Below are positions 9,699 to 18,230 of a DNA stretch of 64,000 nt, in pieces (the first letter of the stretch is position 1; the number at the start of each line of letters is the position of its first letter). A model generated the notes under the pieces. The model ran no database searches. It was not told the DNA's origin and saw nothing but the letters and a program-made list of their open reading frames with translations. The translations under genes and the position numbers were made by a program. The stretch lies in contig DATJAL010000027.1 of the NCBI GenBank assembly GCA_035516255.1, positions 1-64,000 on the forward strand, given 5' to 3'. The stretch is from Chitinivibrionales bacterium. GTDB lineage: Bacteria > Fibrobacterota > Chitinivibrionia > Chitinivibrionales > FEN-1185.

Positions 9699-9892
9699 CG
9701 GGGGAGAGGTATGCCCCTTCGGGTACTTCCAAGGGTCGTCTCCCCCGGCCTCGGCCTCCTCGCCCCTTACGGGACTGCGGGGTCCTCGGCAGCGCTTTCC
9801 GCCCTTCCCGGTTGGGCGGGCGCTTTCCTCTCCCGGGTGCGGCCAGGTAGCGACGGCAGCAAGCTTCATCCATCCGTTGGGCGCACCCGCGG
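9699..9892. repeat. Structured intergenic repeat, family P copy 3
   Basis: The first 55 bases are nearly identical to copy 1 at 8076 (GGGGGAGAGGTATGCCCCTT, then CGGGTACTTCCAAGG). The end is GGGTGCGGCCAGGTAGCG followed by GGGCGCACCCGCGG, like copy 4. The middle contains nested GC-rich inverted repeats. Confidence 0.75.
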
Positions 9893-9986
9893 AGATCTGT
9901 TGATAGGATGGAATACTTTTTTGTTATCACAACTAAGGTTCGATTGGCGGCACTGATGTACGTTGGGGAAACAAATCTTCGCTGCC

Positions 9987-10090
9987 GCGTTAGGCGGGAC
10001 TGAAGGCCGTCGCTGGAGCGCGGTGCTGCCCGGCCCTCGCCGAAGGCATAAAGGGGCCGTGGCAGCCCGAGCCGAAGGCGAGGGGAACGC
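9987..10090. repeat. Structured intergenic repeat, family Q copy 2 (inverted)
   Basis: On the minus strand the element runs from GCGTTCCCCTCGCC to CCTAACGC, so its termini are inverted (GCGTT and AACGC). It contains GGGCTGCCACGGCCCC and GCACCGCGCTCCAGCGACGG, shared almost base for base with 55603-55715. With P copy 3 it fills the 9645-10111 gap. Confidence 0.75.
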
Positions 10091-10111
10091 GCATTTTATT
10101 TATTAAATATT

Positions 10112-12139
10112 TTATTTCAGTCCACCCTTGAAATTAAACAAACACGATCCAGGATATTTTTTCTCGTTTTTATAGCAATCTACTATTTCATCCAAAACTT
10201 TTCCATCCGGCTTCATAAAACTCAAATCAATACAAAATGTCTGAATCCCCAATTCCTCGAACCATTGCCGCTTGTTGAAAAGGCTCGCGGTCTCTTCGGC
10301 CAGGAGATAATGCAGCCCGTTTTTCTCCCTTGTCATTGTTTGTCTTCCCAATCTGTCAACAACATGGCCCCCCGCCTCGAGCACGGGCCTTATCCGCGAA
10401 ATGAACAGCGGCACATGCGTGAAAAGGTAGATCATGCCGTTTTGTGAAAAACAATTCCGAATATTCATGGAATCGTCTTCGAGCGAATAGGTGAAATGCG
10501 ACAGCCCGAGGGCGGCGTATGAGGCCTGCGATGCACGGTTGACGCACCAGAGCAAATAATCGGCGCGCAGGCGTTTGACGCCGGGTTCGAGCAAAACATG
10601 CCCCAGGTTCTGGCACATGAGTCCGCACGGGCCGTCCTTGCACAGCGTCTGGATGATGCGGCGCCACGGGCCGAGGTCTTCCTCGGCAACGAACGGCGGC
10701 GGCTCAATATACGCCGCACGGCCGAGGCGTTCGCGCGCCGGGCCGTCGTGCATGAGGCGGCGCATGTCTTCTTTGTCAAAAGCGCAGACGATCCCGCCGA
10801 TTTCAGGCTTGTTCACCAGCGGCAGCCAGCCGTACGAATCAATTTTGACAAAAAGTCTCCTGTCCCTGTTTTTGTCCGTTGTAATTTTTGCCATGCTGTC
10901 TTGCATGATTTTCCGCGCCTCGGGACAGCGTTCCCGGTACTGCGCGGGCCGCGCGGCCAGGTTCGTTTCTTCTTTTTCATTCTCACCGCCCCGGCCGACC
11001 AGATATACCGAATCACCGGGCAGGCACGCGATCTCCTTGTCAAGCGAAACCGTTAGCACACCGCCCTTGATTGAACAGCTTCTCACCGCCGCCATGACGC
11101 CTTCCCCGCCGCTCCGAGGCTGGACGCGCAAAAGGTCTCCCACATTTAGATCTTCATTTGAGATTATCGTGATTTCCCGCGGCGATGATTTTTCCACCTT
11201 TCCGATATAGATGCCGGTGCCCGCGGGATTTTTCGCATCAATGATCCCTTCCTGCAAGGCCCCCTCAAGAAACAGCCTGGTTTTTCTCCGGCCCATGTCA
11301 TGGCGCAGCATTTCTTTTGCCGCGGTGGTCTTTTGCGGATTGTCAAGCGCCATCCGGTAAGCGGCCACAACGGTCCGTACGTACTGCGCGCCCTTCATGC
11401 GTCCCTCGATCTTAAGGCTGGCAACGCCCGCGTCGGCCAATTGCGGAAGCAGGTCGATGGCCCACAAATCATTGGGCGAGAAAAAATATCCGGCAGCCTC
11501 TCCGGCGGCAGGTACCTTGTCGAAGGCGCGCCTGCAGACCTGGGTGCACCTGCCGCGGTTGCCGCTCATGCCGCCGAAAAAGCTCGACGCAAGGCACATG
11601 CCGGAGAGCGAATAGCACAGTGCGCCGTGCGCAAACGCTTCGATCTCCACGCCGCCCGCCGCGCACAGTTTCCCAATTTCCGCGATCGTGAGCTCGCGCG
11701 CAGCCACGGCGCGCCGTATGTCGAGCCGTCTGCACGCTTCAAGCCCCGAGGTGTTGTGCACGCTCATCTGCGTGCTCGCGTGCAGGCGCAAGCGCGGAAA
11801 GTTTTTTCTGATTATGATGGCAATGCCCAGATCCTGTACGATGATCGCGTCAACGCCGATCTGCTCAAGCTGGTACAAAAAATGCACGGCTGACTCCAGC
11901 TCCGCCTGCTTGACAAGCGTGTTGAAGGTCACATATACCTTAACGTTCCTGTCGTGCGCAAACGGCACCGCGTACGACAGGGTCTTCACGGTGAAGTTCC
12001 GGGCGCGCAGCCGCGCGTTGAACCCGGTGAGGCCGAGGTATACCGCGTTTGCGCCCGCGTCGATGGCGGCGCGAAAGCTTTCCACGGTCCCGGCAGGAGC
12101 GAGAAGTTCCATTTTGCGGCGGGGTTTAGTATCTTTCAT
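10112..12139 (-). CDS. rlhA: U32-family protein, RlhA/YdcP-like rRNA hydroxylation factor
   Basis: The protein is long (about 675 residues). The N-terminal U32 domain begins MELLAPAGTVESFRAAIDAGA and holds the U32 signature around EAFAHGALCYSLSGMC and NRGRCTQVCR, whose cysteines bind an iron-sulfur cluster in this family. The C-terminal half resembles the extra DUF3656-type region of E. coli RlhA (YdcP), which hydroxylates 23S rRNA C2501, rather than the shorter TrhP (YegQ), which acts on tRNA U34. Length favours RlhA. The ATG at 12137-12139 is chosen over an in-frame ATG at 12193 that would run into an intergenic hairpin repeat. No obvious ribosome site marks either. Confidence 0.75.
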   Translation of the reverse strand: MKDTKPRRKMELLAPAGTVESFRAAIDAGANAVYLGLTGFNARLRARNFTVKTLSYAVPFAHDRNVKVYVTFNTLVKQAELESAVHFLYQLEQIGVDAIIVQDLGIAIIIRKNFPRLRLHASTQMSVHNTSGLEACRRLDIRRAVAARELTIAEIGKLCAAGGVEIEAFAHGALCYSLSGMCLASSFFGGMSGNRGRCTQVCRRAFDKVPAAGEAAGYFFSPNDLWAIDLLPQLADAGVASLKIEGRMKGAQYVRTVVAAYRMALDNPQKTTAAKEMLRHDMGRRKTRLFLEGALQEGIIDAKNPAGTGIYIGKVEKSSPREITIISNEDLNVGDLLRVQPRSGGEGVMAAVRSCSIKGGVLTVSLDKEIACLPGDSVYLVGRGGENEKEETNLAARPAQYRERCPEARKIMQDSMAKITTDKNRDRRLFVKIDSYGWLPLVNKPEIGGIVCAFDKEDMRRLMHDGPARERLGRAAYIEPPPFVAEEDLGPWRRIIQTLCKDGPCGLMCQNLGHVLLEPGVKRLRADYLLWCVNRASQASYAALGLSHFTYSLEDDSMNIRNCFSQNGMIYLFTHVPLFISRIRPVLEAGGHVVDRLGRQTMTREKNGLHYLLAEETASLFNKRQWFEELGIQTFCIDLSFMKPDGKVLDEIVDCYKNEKKYPGSCLFNFKGGLK

Positions 12140-12188
12140 GATGGAATAATGACCGCGAATAGTTGATGCAATGAGGTTTTCTTGATGT

Positions 12189-12262
12189 GTCATGCCCGGC
12201 TACGACCGGGCATCCAGCGATTAATTAAAAAATACATGGATTCCCGCTTTCGCGGGAATGAC
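12189..12262. repeat. Double-hairpin intergenic repeat, family R copy 1
   Basis: Two hairpins, ATGCCCGG/CCGGGCAT and CCCGC(TTTC)GCGGG, are bounded by GTCAT and ATGAC ends. Similar elements lie at 30338-30450 and 40496-40558. Confidence 0.65.
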
Positions 12263-12289
12263 AATCACAAACCGAAGTGGGAGGTATAA

Positions 12290-12646
12290 ATGCCCCTTGT
12301 AAAAATGACCATCGTCGACCTGCTGCTCCGCACCGTGATCGGCGACAACGAGTGGGAGCGCGACGTGAAGCAGGACGTGATCCTGAACATCAGCTTTGAG
12401 TTCGACGCGTCAAGGGCCGTGGCATCGGACGCGCTGGCCGACACCGTGAATTATAAGCAGTTGAAACGGAAAATCATCGCCGAAGTGGAGAACTCGCACT
12501 ACCGCCTGATCGAAAAGCTCGCGGCGCGGGTGCTTTCCATCGTCATGGAGGACCCGCGCGTGACAGGCGCGACCGTGCGCGTTGACAAGCCGCAGGCGCT
12601 GCGGTACGCCAGGAGCGTGGCGGTGGAAGTGAGTGAGAGAAGGTAA
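12290..12646 (+). CDS. folB: Dihydroneopterin aldolase
   Basis: The 118-residue protein matches FolB in length and pattern. It opens with an IVDLLLRTVIGDNEWER strand (the usual LxxxxxIGxxxxER motif), has a DTVNYKQL segment (the usual D..Y..L) and SHYRLIEKLAARV (the catalytic-region motif ending LIE.LA), then a VRVDKPQALRYA C-terminal strand. FolB cleaves 7,8-dihydroneopterin in folate synthesis. GGGAGG stands 6 nt before the ATG. It is the only plus-strand gene in this part of the window and stands alone; other folate genes are not visible. Confidence 0.9.
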   Translation: MPLVKMTIVDLLLRTVIGDNEWERDVKQDVILNISFEFDASRAVASDALADTVNYKQLKRKIIAEVENSHYRLIEKLAARVLSIVMEDPRVTGATVRVDKPQALRYARSVAVEVSERR

Positions 12647-12656
12647 GACGGCCATA

Positions 12657-12720
12657 GAGGCACGGAGGACACAGAGAAGAAAAAGAGTTCATCGCAAAGA
12701 GTTCAAAGGACGTGAAGAGT
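12657..12720. repeat. Partial CGCAAAG/CACAGAG-type repeat (family C, single arm)
   Basis: The purine-rich stretch with GGCACGGAGGACACAGAGAAG resembles one arm of the inverted repeats at 44739-44834 and 46779-46909. The rest of the 12647-12815 gap holds nothing recognisable. Confidence 0.4.
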
Positions 12721-12815
12721 AAAAAGCTCAAGACATCTCTGATGAATACTGTCTGATCTTTCCCGTTCTTTGCGACCCCACTTTCGCCACGGCAGGTTTC
12801 GAGAGAGGTTTTTCT

Positions 12816-14741
12816 CTACTCCCCCGCCACATGGACAAACGGCAAATTCGTCTCGGCGTTCTTGCTGCGCAATTGCAGAATGTAGCGTCCCGAGCCCAAG
12901 TTCTTTCCGCCAACATTGATTGCTATTTTCCCCAAGTTCGCGACGGCCTCGCCGGTAAAGACGATTCTTCCCCGTATGTCGAAAATGCGTATCTGATGGA
13001 GCCCCGGCAGCAGGTTTGCAATCACAAGCGCTCCGCGGATTTTACTCAACACCGGCTTTCCCAGCACTTCCTTTTTCGCAAGCGGCTGTGAAACCGGGTT
13101 TGCTGCTCCGGCGCCGATGGTTATTTCAGCGCGGCCGTCCGCGGTGTCGTTCCAGACATAAACAATGGCCTTGAGCGGTTTCTGGTATGATTGCGGAAGG
13201 GGAATGCTTACACTGTCGTGGAAAATACCCGAGACGGTGTCAATCGCGCTGTCGCAGAAATAAGACATGTTAAATCCTGCACTGGAGGCTGAATCGGAAG
13301 GTATGGAATCGCGGACGGTAAAGGTGACTGAGTAGTTTGTGTTTAAGGCACTGGCCTGGTGAGAAAGAATTAAATTAACCGGAGCAGAATCGGGCGAAGA
13401 TTTGACAGATAGGTCGATAGCGCCGGTGCTAACACGAAGGGCCGGATCGCCCAACAAGAAATACTCGGCGGCCGGAGGTGAGGAATAAACCGTTGCAGTC
13501 ATTAATGTCGCTTTTGCCCTCGCCAGAATAGTGCCCACGCTTGCATGAGAATTCTTTTTCAATTCGGAGAAAATAGCCTGTCCGATTTCCGCATCGGAGC
13601 TTGCATATGATTCAAAAGGATTGGCTATGTAAACAATCGCACCATTGTTCTTGCTAAAGAGGTATCTCTGACACATTGGCGTTAGAGATGGATTTTGAGC
13701 CCCCAGAATTGATCCGTTTGTCGATGTGAAGGACAGAAAAACAAATGGCATTGAGTCGTTTGTAAAATCCATAACACTTTCGCCATCCAAAGCAAATTCA
13801 TTCGTTAGCTCCTGCGCGCCCCCGTATCCATAGAAAAATGCCCATCCAGTTCCATTATTAATTGACTCAATAATTGCCGATCTCGCTGCTGGTTTTTCAT
13901 AAAATTGGTCCCACGGAAATGCCGAAAGGTAGCGTTTCCTGACCATGTACCCCTGCAGTGAATTATTTACTATCTCTTCGGCATTTGCCTGAAATACACT
14001 CTGCAGTGGGTCATTAATTCCCTTTTTTGCGCCATCGTCGGCAATTACAAGCACATTGTTACGCCAAGGACCTTTTGGGCGCGCAAGATCGAACCGCTTG
14101 ACTTTTTCAACATACAGGCTGCAGAGCAAGGGCGTAGACGCCGGTATCCTGCCGATTGAAATACCAGTGTCGCCGGGTCCCATGAAAAAGTTTTCTGGAG
14201 GACTCGATGATGTAAGACTCGAATACCCATCATCGGAAATTGGGCATGGGAAGGGTTCCCCCCATGGAAGATCGGGTGACGGGTTGATATACACCATGTT
14301 TAAGTAATTAAGCAAGTCGTAGGTGTTAGTTGAATACCACGTCGGCATCAATCCATTGCTTGCAACGCTCGTGTCCGCCGGATTGAAGACAAAATTGTCC
14401 GTTCCAATAAGAACTAAATATTTAAAAGTCGATTTCCAGTTTGTCTTTGCCCACTTGAGCGCCGTCCACAATGTCATATTCCGGTGATTGTAATCATAAC
14501 CCGGGAACGCCGTCAAAATGTCCTCCAGGTACGCCACCTTCGCGTTTTCCACGTCGTCGTACTTGAACGAGTTCCTGTGCTGCGCCAAAGTGACTGCCGG
14601 TCCGGCAAAATCTTTTGTCGCAATAATCAAGTAGTCGCACACAATCGTCGGGTCCTTGAAATTCGTAATCACCTCATTTGCGCCGTAGAGAGCGAATGCG
14701 GTGCTTGCAATGAGTACCGGTACCACAAAGATTTTTTTCAT
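12816..14741 (-). CDS. Gingipain-like (C25) protein lacking the catalytic dyad, with T9SS-like tail
   Basis: The 641-residue protein has a signal peptide (about 1-20), a C25/gingipain-like region (about 30-440) and a C-terminal sorting-like domain (about 560-641, with IRIFDIRGRIVFTGEA and GSGRYILQL). The family fold is shown by YLVLIGTDNF, by GISIGRIPAS and by YFLLGDPALRV closing the domain. Active C25 peptidases have GHG and a later Cys. Here the first site reads FFYGYGG (Tyr306 in place of His), and the Cys region reads FLSFTSTNGS (about 335-344) with no Cys. It is probably a pseudoenzyme. AAGGAG precedes the ATG. It is the last gene of an operon with the propeller lipoprotein and the TIGR02147 regulator. 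Confidence 0.8.
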   Translation of the reverse strand: MKKIFVVPVLIASTAFALYGANEVITNFKDPTIVCDYLIIATKDFAGPAVTLAQHRNSFKYDDVENAKVAYLEDILTAFPGYDYNHRNMTLWTALKWAKTNWKSTFKYLVLIGTDNFVFNPADTSVASNGLMPTWYSTNTYDLLNYLNMVYINPSPDLPWGEPFPCPISDDGYSSLTSSSPPENFFMGPGDTGISIGRIPASTPLLCSLYVEKVKRFDLARPKGPWRNNVLVIADDGAKKGINDPLQSVFQANAEEIVNNSLQGYMVRKRYLSAFPWDQFYEKPAARSAIIESINNGTGWAFFYGYGGAQELTNEFALDGESVMDFTNDSMPFVFLSFTSTNGSILGAQNPSLTPMCQRYLFSKNNGAIVYIANPFESYASSDAEIGQAIFSELKKNSHASVGTILARAKATLMTATVYSSPPAAEYFLLGDPALRVSTGAIDLSVKSSPDSAPVNLILSHQASALNTNYSVTFTVRDSIPSDSASSAGFNMSYFCDSAIDTVSGIFHDSVSIPLPQSYQKPLKAIVYVWNDTADGRAEITIGAGAANPVSQPLAKKEVLGKPVLSKIRGALVIANLLPGLHQIRIFDIRGRIVFTGEAVANLGKIAINVGGKNLGSGRYILQLRSKNAETNLPFVHVAGE

Positions 14742-14786
14742 GCCCCGCTCCTTCCATTTGGTATTGATAAACGAACACAGAATTTA

Positions 14787-16271
14787 TTATCGAATTATCT
14801 CTGTCTGTCCATTCTCGATCCGCACTATTCCCTCATTTGTGCCGACCCAGAGAACGCCTCTGGAATCAATCGCAATCGCGCTTATATTTGAGCCACTCGC
14901 GCCAAGGTCAATATTGACAAACCGTGATTCACAATAGAGAAAAAGACCGTTCGCTCCGCCGGCATAAAGGGAATCGCCGCCGGATGCGGCAAGGCAGGTA
15001 ATCGCACCGGCCTGCATGCTGTCGGACGGCGCAGAAAGCGTCTTGCTGGTCCTGTTCCACAAACGCAATCCCTGGTTCGTTCCGATCCAGACGGAATCTT
15101 TTCCGCTGCCTACCATCGATGACACTGCAAAGTCATTGAGTTCATCAATCGTGTTCCAGACATTCGCGCTGTCGCGCCAGTACATGCCGTGCATGGTTCC
15201 CACCATGATCTCCTGCTGCAGGCATAAAATTGCTGTAACCGCGGTTAATTCGTTTTGAGAAGATCCCAAGCCGCCTGCTATAAGGGCATCATTGCTGGTG
15301 ATTTGGTTGACGCCCGCTTTACCATAAAGGAACAATCCCTGCGGAGTGCCGAACCACAGGTTCCCTGTCGAGTCGGACGCAAGCGCGGTAATATCCGTGA
15401 TGGGGGGATAACTCAAAGACGTAAGATTTTCCGTCAGGCTGTCATTTCTGATGCGTGCCAGCCGCAACGAAGTACCGATCCATATGGTGCCGCTTTTGTC
15501 AACGTTTATGCAATTGATGCGGCTGCTCGACAATCCGTCATACAGGCCGTAGGCGCGCCAGGCTCCATTGCTCAGGCATGCAAGGCCGTTTGTGGTCCCG
15601 ATCCACACGCCGGACGTATCGGAGGCAAGCGCCGTCACGGAGCTGCTGATTAACAGGAACGGATTTCGAAGCGTGTCCGACTGCCCTTCGCCGATGGTGA
15701 GGGTTACCGGAATGTCAAAATAGCCGTTTGACCGGGTCACCGCCTTTGCAAGGTATGCTCCGGGCGCAAGGTCCTGAAAGAAAAAGGAGCCGTCGGAAGC
15801 GCTGACCGGCGCGTAGATGCGGCTTCCCTCAAGTACGATGTACCCGTTTTCCAGGCTCCTGCCCGATGAATACAGCGCGGTGCCCGCGATCGAGCCGCAC
15901 TTTTCAAGCGCTATCTTCCCGATGGTGTCGCCGGGGTTTCCGGAAATGTAAATTGAATCGCGATAGGCCTTGTTTGCGCCGCTGTCGGCGAACAGGTTGT
16001 ACCGGCCCGCAAGCACATTGACAAAAAGGTATCTGCCCATGCTGTCGGTCTGTCCGCTGCACAGCATGAACGATCCCGGCGGGGGCTCGAGCTCGTTGTA
16101 ACCGGCCGGCACGAGCGTGACCCTTGCGCCCGCCACGGGTTTTCCGGTAAGGCCCACGACCCGGCCCGCGGTTCCGTTTCCCGTTTCGGTGCCGCACCGC
16201 ATGGGCTCGGTGCCGCAGGAAAGCAGCGCAGCGAACACCGGCAATAGGAGTAACGTTCCGAATGTTTTCAT
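14787..16271 (-). CDS. Lipoprotein with carboxypeptidase-regulatory-like and propeller repeats
   Basis: The start chosen is the ATG at 16269-16271, which overlaps the upstream TGA by 4 nt; this gives 494 residues with a lipobox LLSC near residue 19. Residues about 35-210 form two carboxypeptidase-regulatory-like (CarboxypepD_reg) folds (GRVVGLTGKPVAGARVTL, then GSIAGTALYSSG). The rest is a run of Reg_prop-type propeller blades with recurring WIGT..GL and LWFGT motifs, as in the sensor part of hybrid two-component systems, but no kinase follows. It is most likely an outer-membrane or periplasmic ligand-sensing lipoprotein. It sits between the TIGR02147 regulator and the C25-like protein in one operon. 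Confidence 0.8.
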   Translation of the reverse strand: MKTFGTLLLLPVFAALLSCGTEPMRCGTETGNGTAGRVVGLTGKPVAGARVTLVPAGYNELEPPPGSFMLCSGQTDSMGRYLFVNVLAGRYNLFADSGANKAYRDSIYISGNPGDTIGKIALEKCGSIAGTALYSSGRSLENGYIVLEGSRIYAPVSASDGSFFFQDLAPGAYLAKAVTRSNGYFDIPVTLTIGEGQSDTLRNPFLLISSSVTALASDTSGVWIGTTNGLACLSNGAWRAYGLYDGLSSSRINCINVDKSGTIWIGTSLRLARIRNDSLTENLTSLSYPPITDITALASDSTGNLWFGTPQGLFLYGKAGVNQITSNDALIAGGLGSSQNELTAVTAILCLQQEIMVGTMHGMYWRDSANVWNTIDELNDFAVSSMVGSGKDSVWIGTNQGLRLWNRTSKTLSAPSDSMQAGAITCLAASGGDSLYAGGANGLFLYCESRFVNIDLGASGSNISAIAIDSRGVLWVGTNEGIVRIENGQTEIIR

Positions 16272-17098
16272 CGCTGCGCCCCGCGCGTGGATTTGCTCAA
16301 CGGGAATATCTGGAAATTTACCTGAAACACGCGGTCGCATTCAGGGTCCATGTTCTCCACCTCCAATATCTCCTTTCTCAGCGTCCTGACCTTGTCCTTG
16401 ACAAGGGCGAGTCCTTTCTGCGAGAGGCTCACCGTGCAGGTGGAGATGTCTCGTTCGTCGGAAGGAAACCGTTCGATCGCCTCGCCGGCGAGCGCGATGG
16501 TTGACTTCTGATAATTCGCGATGGCGATGGACCGCCAGTTTTCGCCGACCGTCACGAACTTGTCGGTGGGCAGATAGCACCCTTTCCCGTCTTTACGGAT
16601 CATACCGAGCCGGGCAAGCAGCGCGACCGCGCGCTGCGCCTCCCCCGGCGTGATCGGCGGGGCGCACATGCGGCCGAGCGCGCCGTAATCGCCGCAGAAT
16701 CGGTAATGGCTCAGCAATTCCCGTATTGCAATGTACTTCCACGATTCGAACAGCGCGTAACGGTCCGCGAGCAGGGTGATCACCTCGGACTTGTTGAACG
16801 AAACCGCCTTTTCAAAATAAAGTTTTTTTTCCTGGTCGCTCCCGGCCTGTTCGAGGCTTACGAGCAGGCCAAAATACGCGGTTTCCCGCTTGCCAAGCTT
16901 GAACACCTCCGCGACCGGCGCGACCATTTTTAAGGTGAGATTCCGCTTTCCCTGAAGGATGCGGACAAAGGTGCTGGCATTGATCCCAAGCCGTCGCGCG
17001 ATGAACCGGTAGGAGAAGGCCGCATTCACCGCCTTCCGCGCCTTATAACCGTCGCGGAGGAATTCGCGGAACGAAAGGTATGCGAAAACTGATTTCAC
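16268..17098 (-). CDS. TIGR02147-family transcriptional regulator
   Basis: The 276-residue cytoplasmic protein begins with the family's SVFAYLSFREFLRDGYKARK, then a helix-turn-helix-like segment (RRLGINASTFVRILQGKRNL, about 34-53). The C-terminal part resembles DUF4423 (LARLGMIRKDGKGCYLPTD, then a stretch on phosphorylation-like ELxxFRxxI). TIGR02147 is a paralogous family first noted in Fibrobacter succinogenes, where copies often precede secreted or lipoprotein genes. It is the first gene of a tight operon (ATGA overlap with the lipoprotein). Upstream DNA (17099-17370) has inverted and direct repeats that may be its operator. Confidence 0.85.
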   Translation of the reverse strand: MKSVFAYLSFREFLRDGYKARKAVNAAFSYRFIARRLGINASTFVRILQGKRNLTLKMVAPVAEVFKLGKRETAYFGLLVSLEQAGSDQEKKLYFEKAVSFNKSEVITLLADRYALFESWKYIAIRELLSHYRFCGDYGALGRMCAPPITPGEAQRAVALLARLGMIRKDGKGCYLPTDKFVTVGENWRSIAIANYQKSTIALAGEAIERFPSDERDISTCTVSLSQKGLALVKDKVRTLRKEILEVENMDPECDRVFQVNFQIFPLSKSTRGAQR

Positions 17099-17364
17099 AA
17101 AATGCCTTTATAACGGGTCGCGTTCTTTACCAAATATACCGTCGCAGCAGTTATCCGACAATGTCATACAACAATAAACGTTGCCGGTTTTGGCAACAGT
17201 AAAGGGGATCATTCTTTTCTGTTTAAGAGTAGGAATACGTTGCGGAATGTCGTTTTAATGTCGTATTTAACAAAAGGCAGTCTGATTTATGGCAACACTA
17301 TCGCATGAATCAATCGGTAAGAAAATGATTTACCAAATAAGAAGAATCAGCGGAACGATATTTT
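17099..17364. promoter_or_regulatory. Candidate control region of the TIGR02147 operon
   Basis: No gene is seen in this AT-rich gap. It contains a perfect 6-bp inverted repeat GTTGCC-GGTTTT-GGCAAC (17180-17197) and a direct repeat AATGTCGT at 17245-17252 and 17257-17264, with a related AATGTCAT at 17160-17167. These are candidate operator sites; no promoter boxes are certain. Confidence 0.35.
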
Positions 17365-17397
17365 AAAATAAAAAAGGCCCGGCGTTAAAACCGGGCC
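17365..17397 (-). terminator. Rho-independent terminator upstream of 17426 stop-side
   Basis: GGCCCGG (17376-17382) pairs with CCGGGCC (17391-17397). On the minus strand it is followed by six T residues and more T-rich DNA. It lies 29 nt past the stop of the minus-strand barrel gene at 17426-18196 and ends that transcript. Confidence 0.85.
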
Positions 17398-17425
17398 TGA
17401 CTTTTCGGAAATAATAGTTATCGCC

Positions 17426-18196
17426 CTAAAATAACGGGAACCTCACGCCGACGCGGATCGCCACGTTGGTGGCCGGGGTCTTGGGGGGCGGAGGGCTGCC
17501 GGCTTCGTCTTCGTGGTAATAAACAGGTTTTATATAGCTATTGGGAAATGTTGAATTTGAATAGGTGGTTTGTGTCGTGGTAAAACTCATTTGTTCACAA
17601 TATAGTTCCCCATACAGAATGATGCTCTCAGTAAGGGGATATTCTGCTCCCAAAGAACCTATAAAGGCCAGGGCTGGATTGTTGCCATCGATTGCTTTTA
17701 CGGAGTAGTTTGTCGTGGCAGTAGTTTGGGTGATATCCGCCGAAGAAAAAGCGAAATACAGGCCAATGCCGAATCCGGTGTATACATCAAACAGGTCGAA
17801 TACCTGGAACTTGGGTTTCAACAGCGCCTTGATGCCGAAGGTGGTCCATCCGTAATTAGCAGTCGTTTTGGTTCCAACGCCATCATCCTGGATGCTGCTG
17901 ATGCCGGGGACCCCGAAATTGAAGCAGAGCCCTCCCTGCACGGCCAGCTTTTCCATAAGCAGGTAGTCGGCCCCTCCTTCGAGCTTGATCCCCCATCCGA
18001 AGTTCCGGTAATGGTCTTCACGCTTGATAAGGCTCCCCGCATCGAAGGTCTGCGATGGGTCAAGGTAACTGCCGCCCACGCCGAACCCGTATCCGGTGGT
18101 GATATACAGATCGAACTTCTTTTCCGGCCCGTATTTCGCGAAGCAGCCGGCCGCAAGCATCAGCACCGCCATCATCACCCCTGCCCATCGTGCCAT
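17426..18196 (-). CDS. Outer-membrane beta-barrel protein
   Basis: The start is set at the ATG at 18194-18196, which has AAGGAGAG upstream; a longer frame to 18238 lacks this. The 256-residue product has a signal peptide (hydrophobic about 5-18, AGCFA before KYGPEKKF). It then shows alternating aromatic and polar strands (YITTGYGFGVGG, FGWGIKLEGGADYLL, VYTGFGIGLYFAF) and a terminal Phe, as expected of a small outer-membrane barrel. No family is recognised. It follows the GH57 gene at 34 nt and ends at a strong terminator. Confidence 0.75.
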   Translation of the reverse strand: MARWAGVMMAVLMLAAGCFAKYGPEKKFDLYITTGYGFGVGGSYLDPSQTFDAGSLIKREDHYRNFGWGIKLEGGADYLLMEKLAVQGGLCFNFGVPGISSIQDDGVGTKTTANYGWTTFGIKALLKPKFQVFDLFDVYTGFGIGLYFAFSSADITQTTATTNYSVKAIDGNNPALAFIGSLGAEYPLTESIILYGELYCEQMSFTTTQTTYSNSTFPNSYIKPVYYHEDEAGSPPPPKTPATNVAIRVGVRFPLF

Positions 18197-18230
18197 GGTC
18201 TCTCTCCTTTGTAAAAAGACGCCCCGCGCC

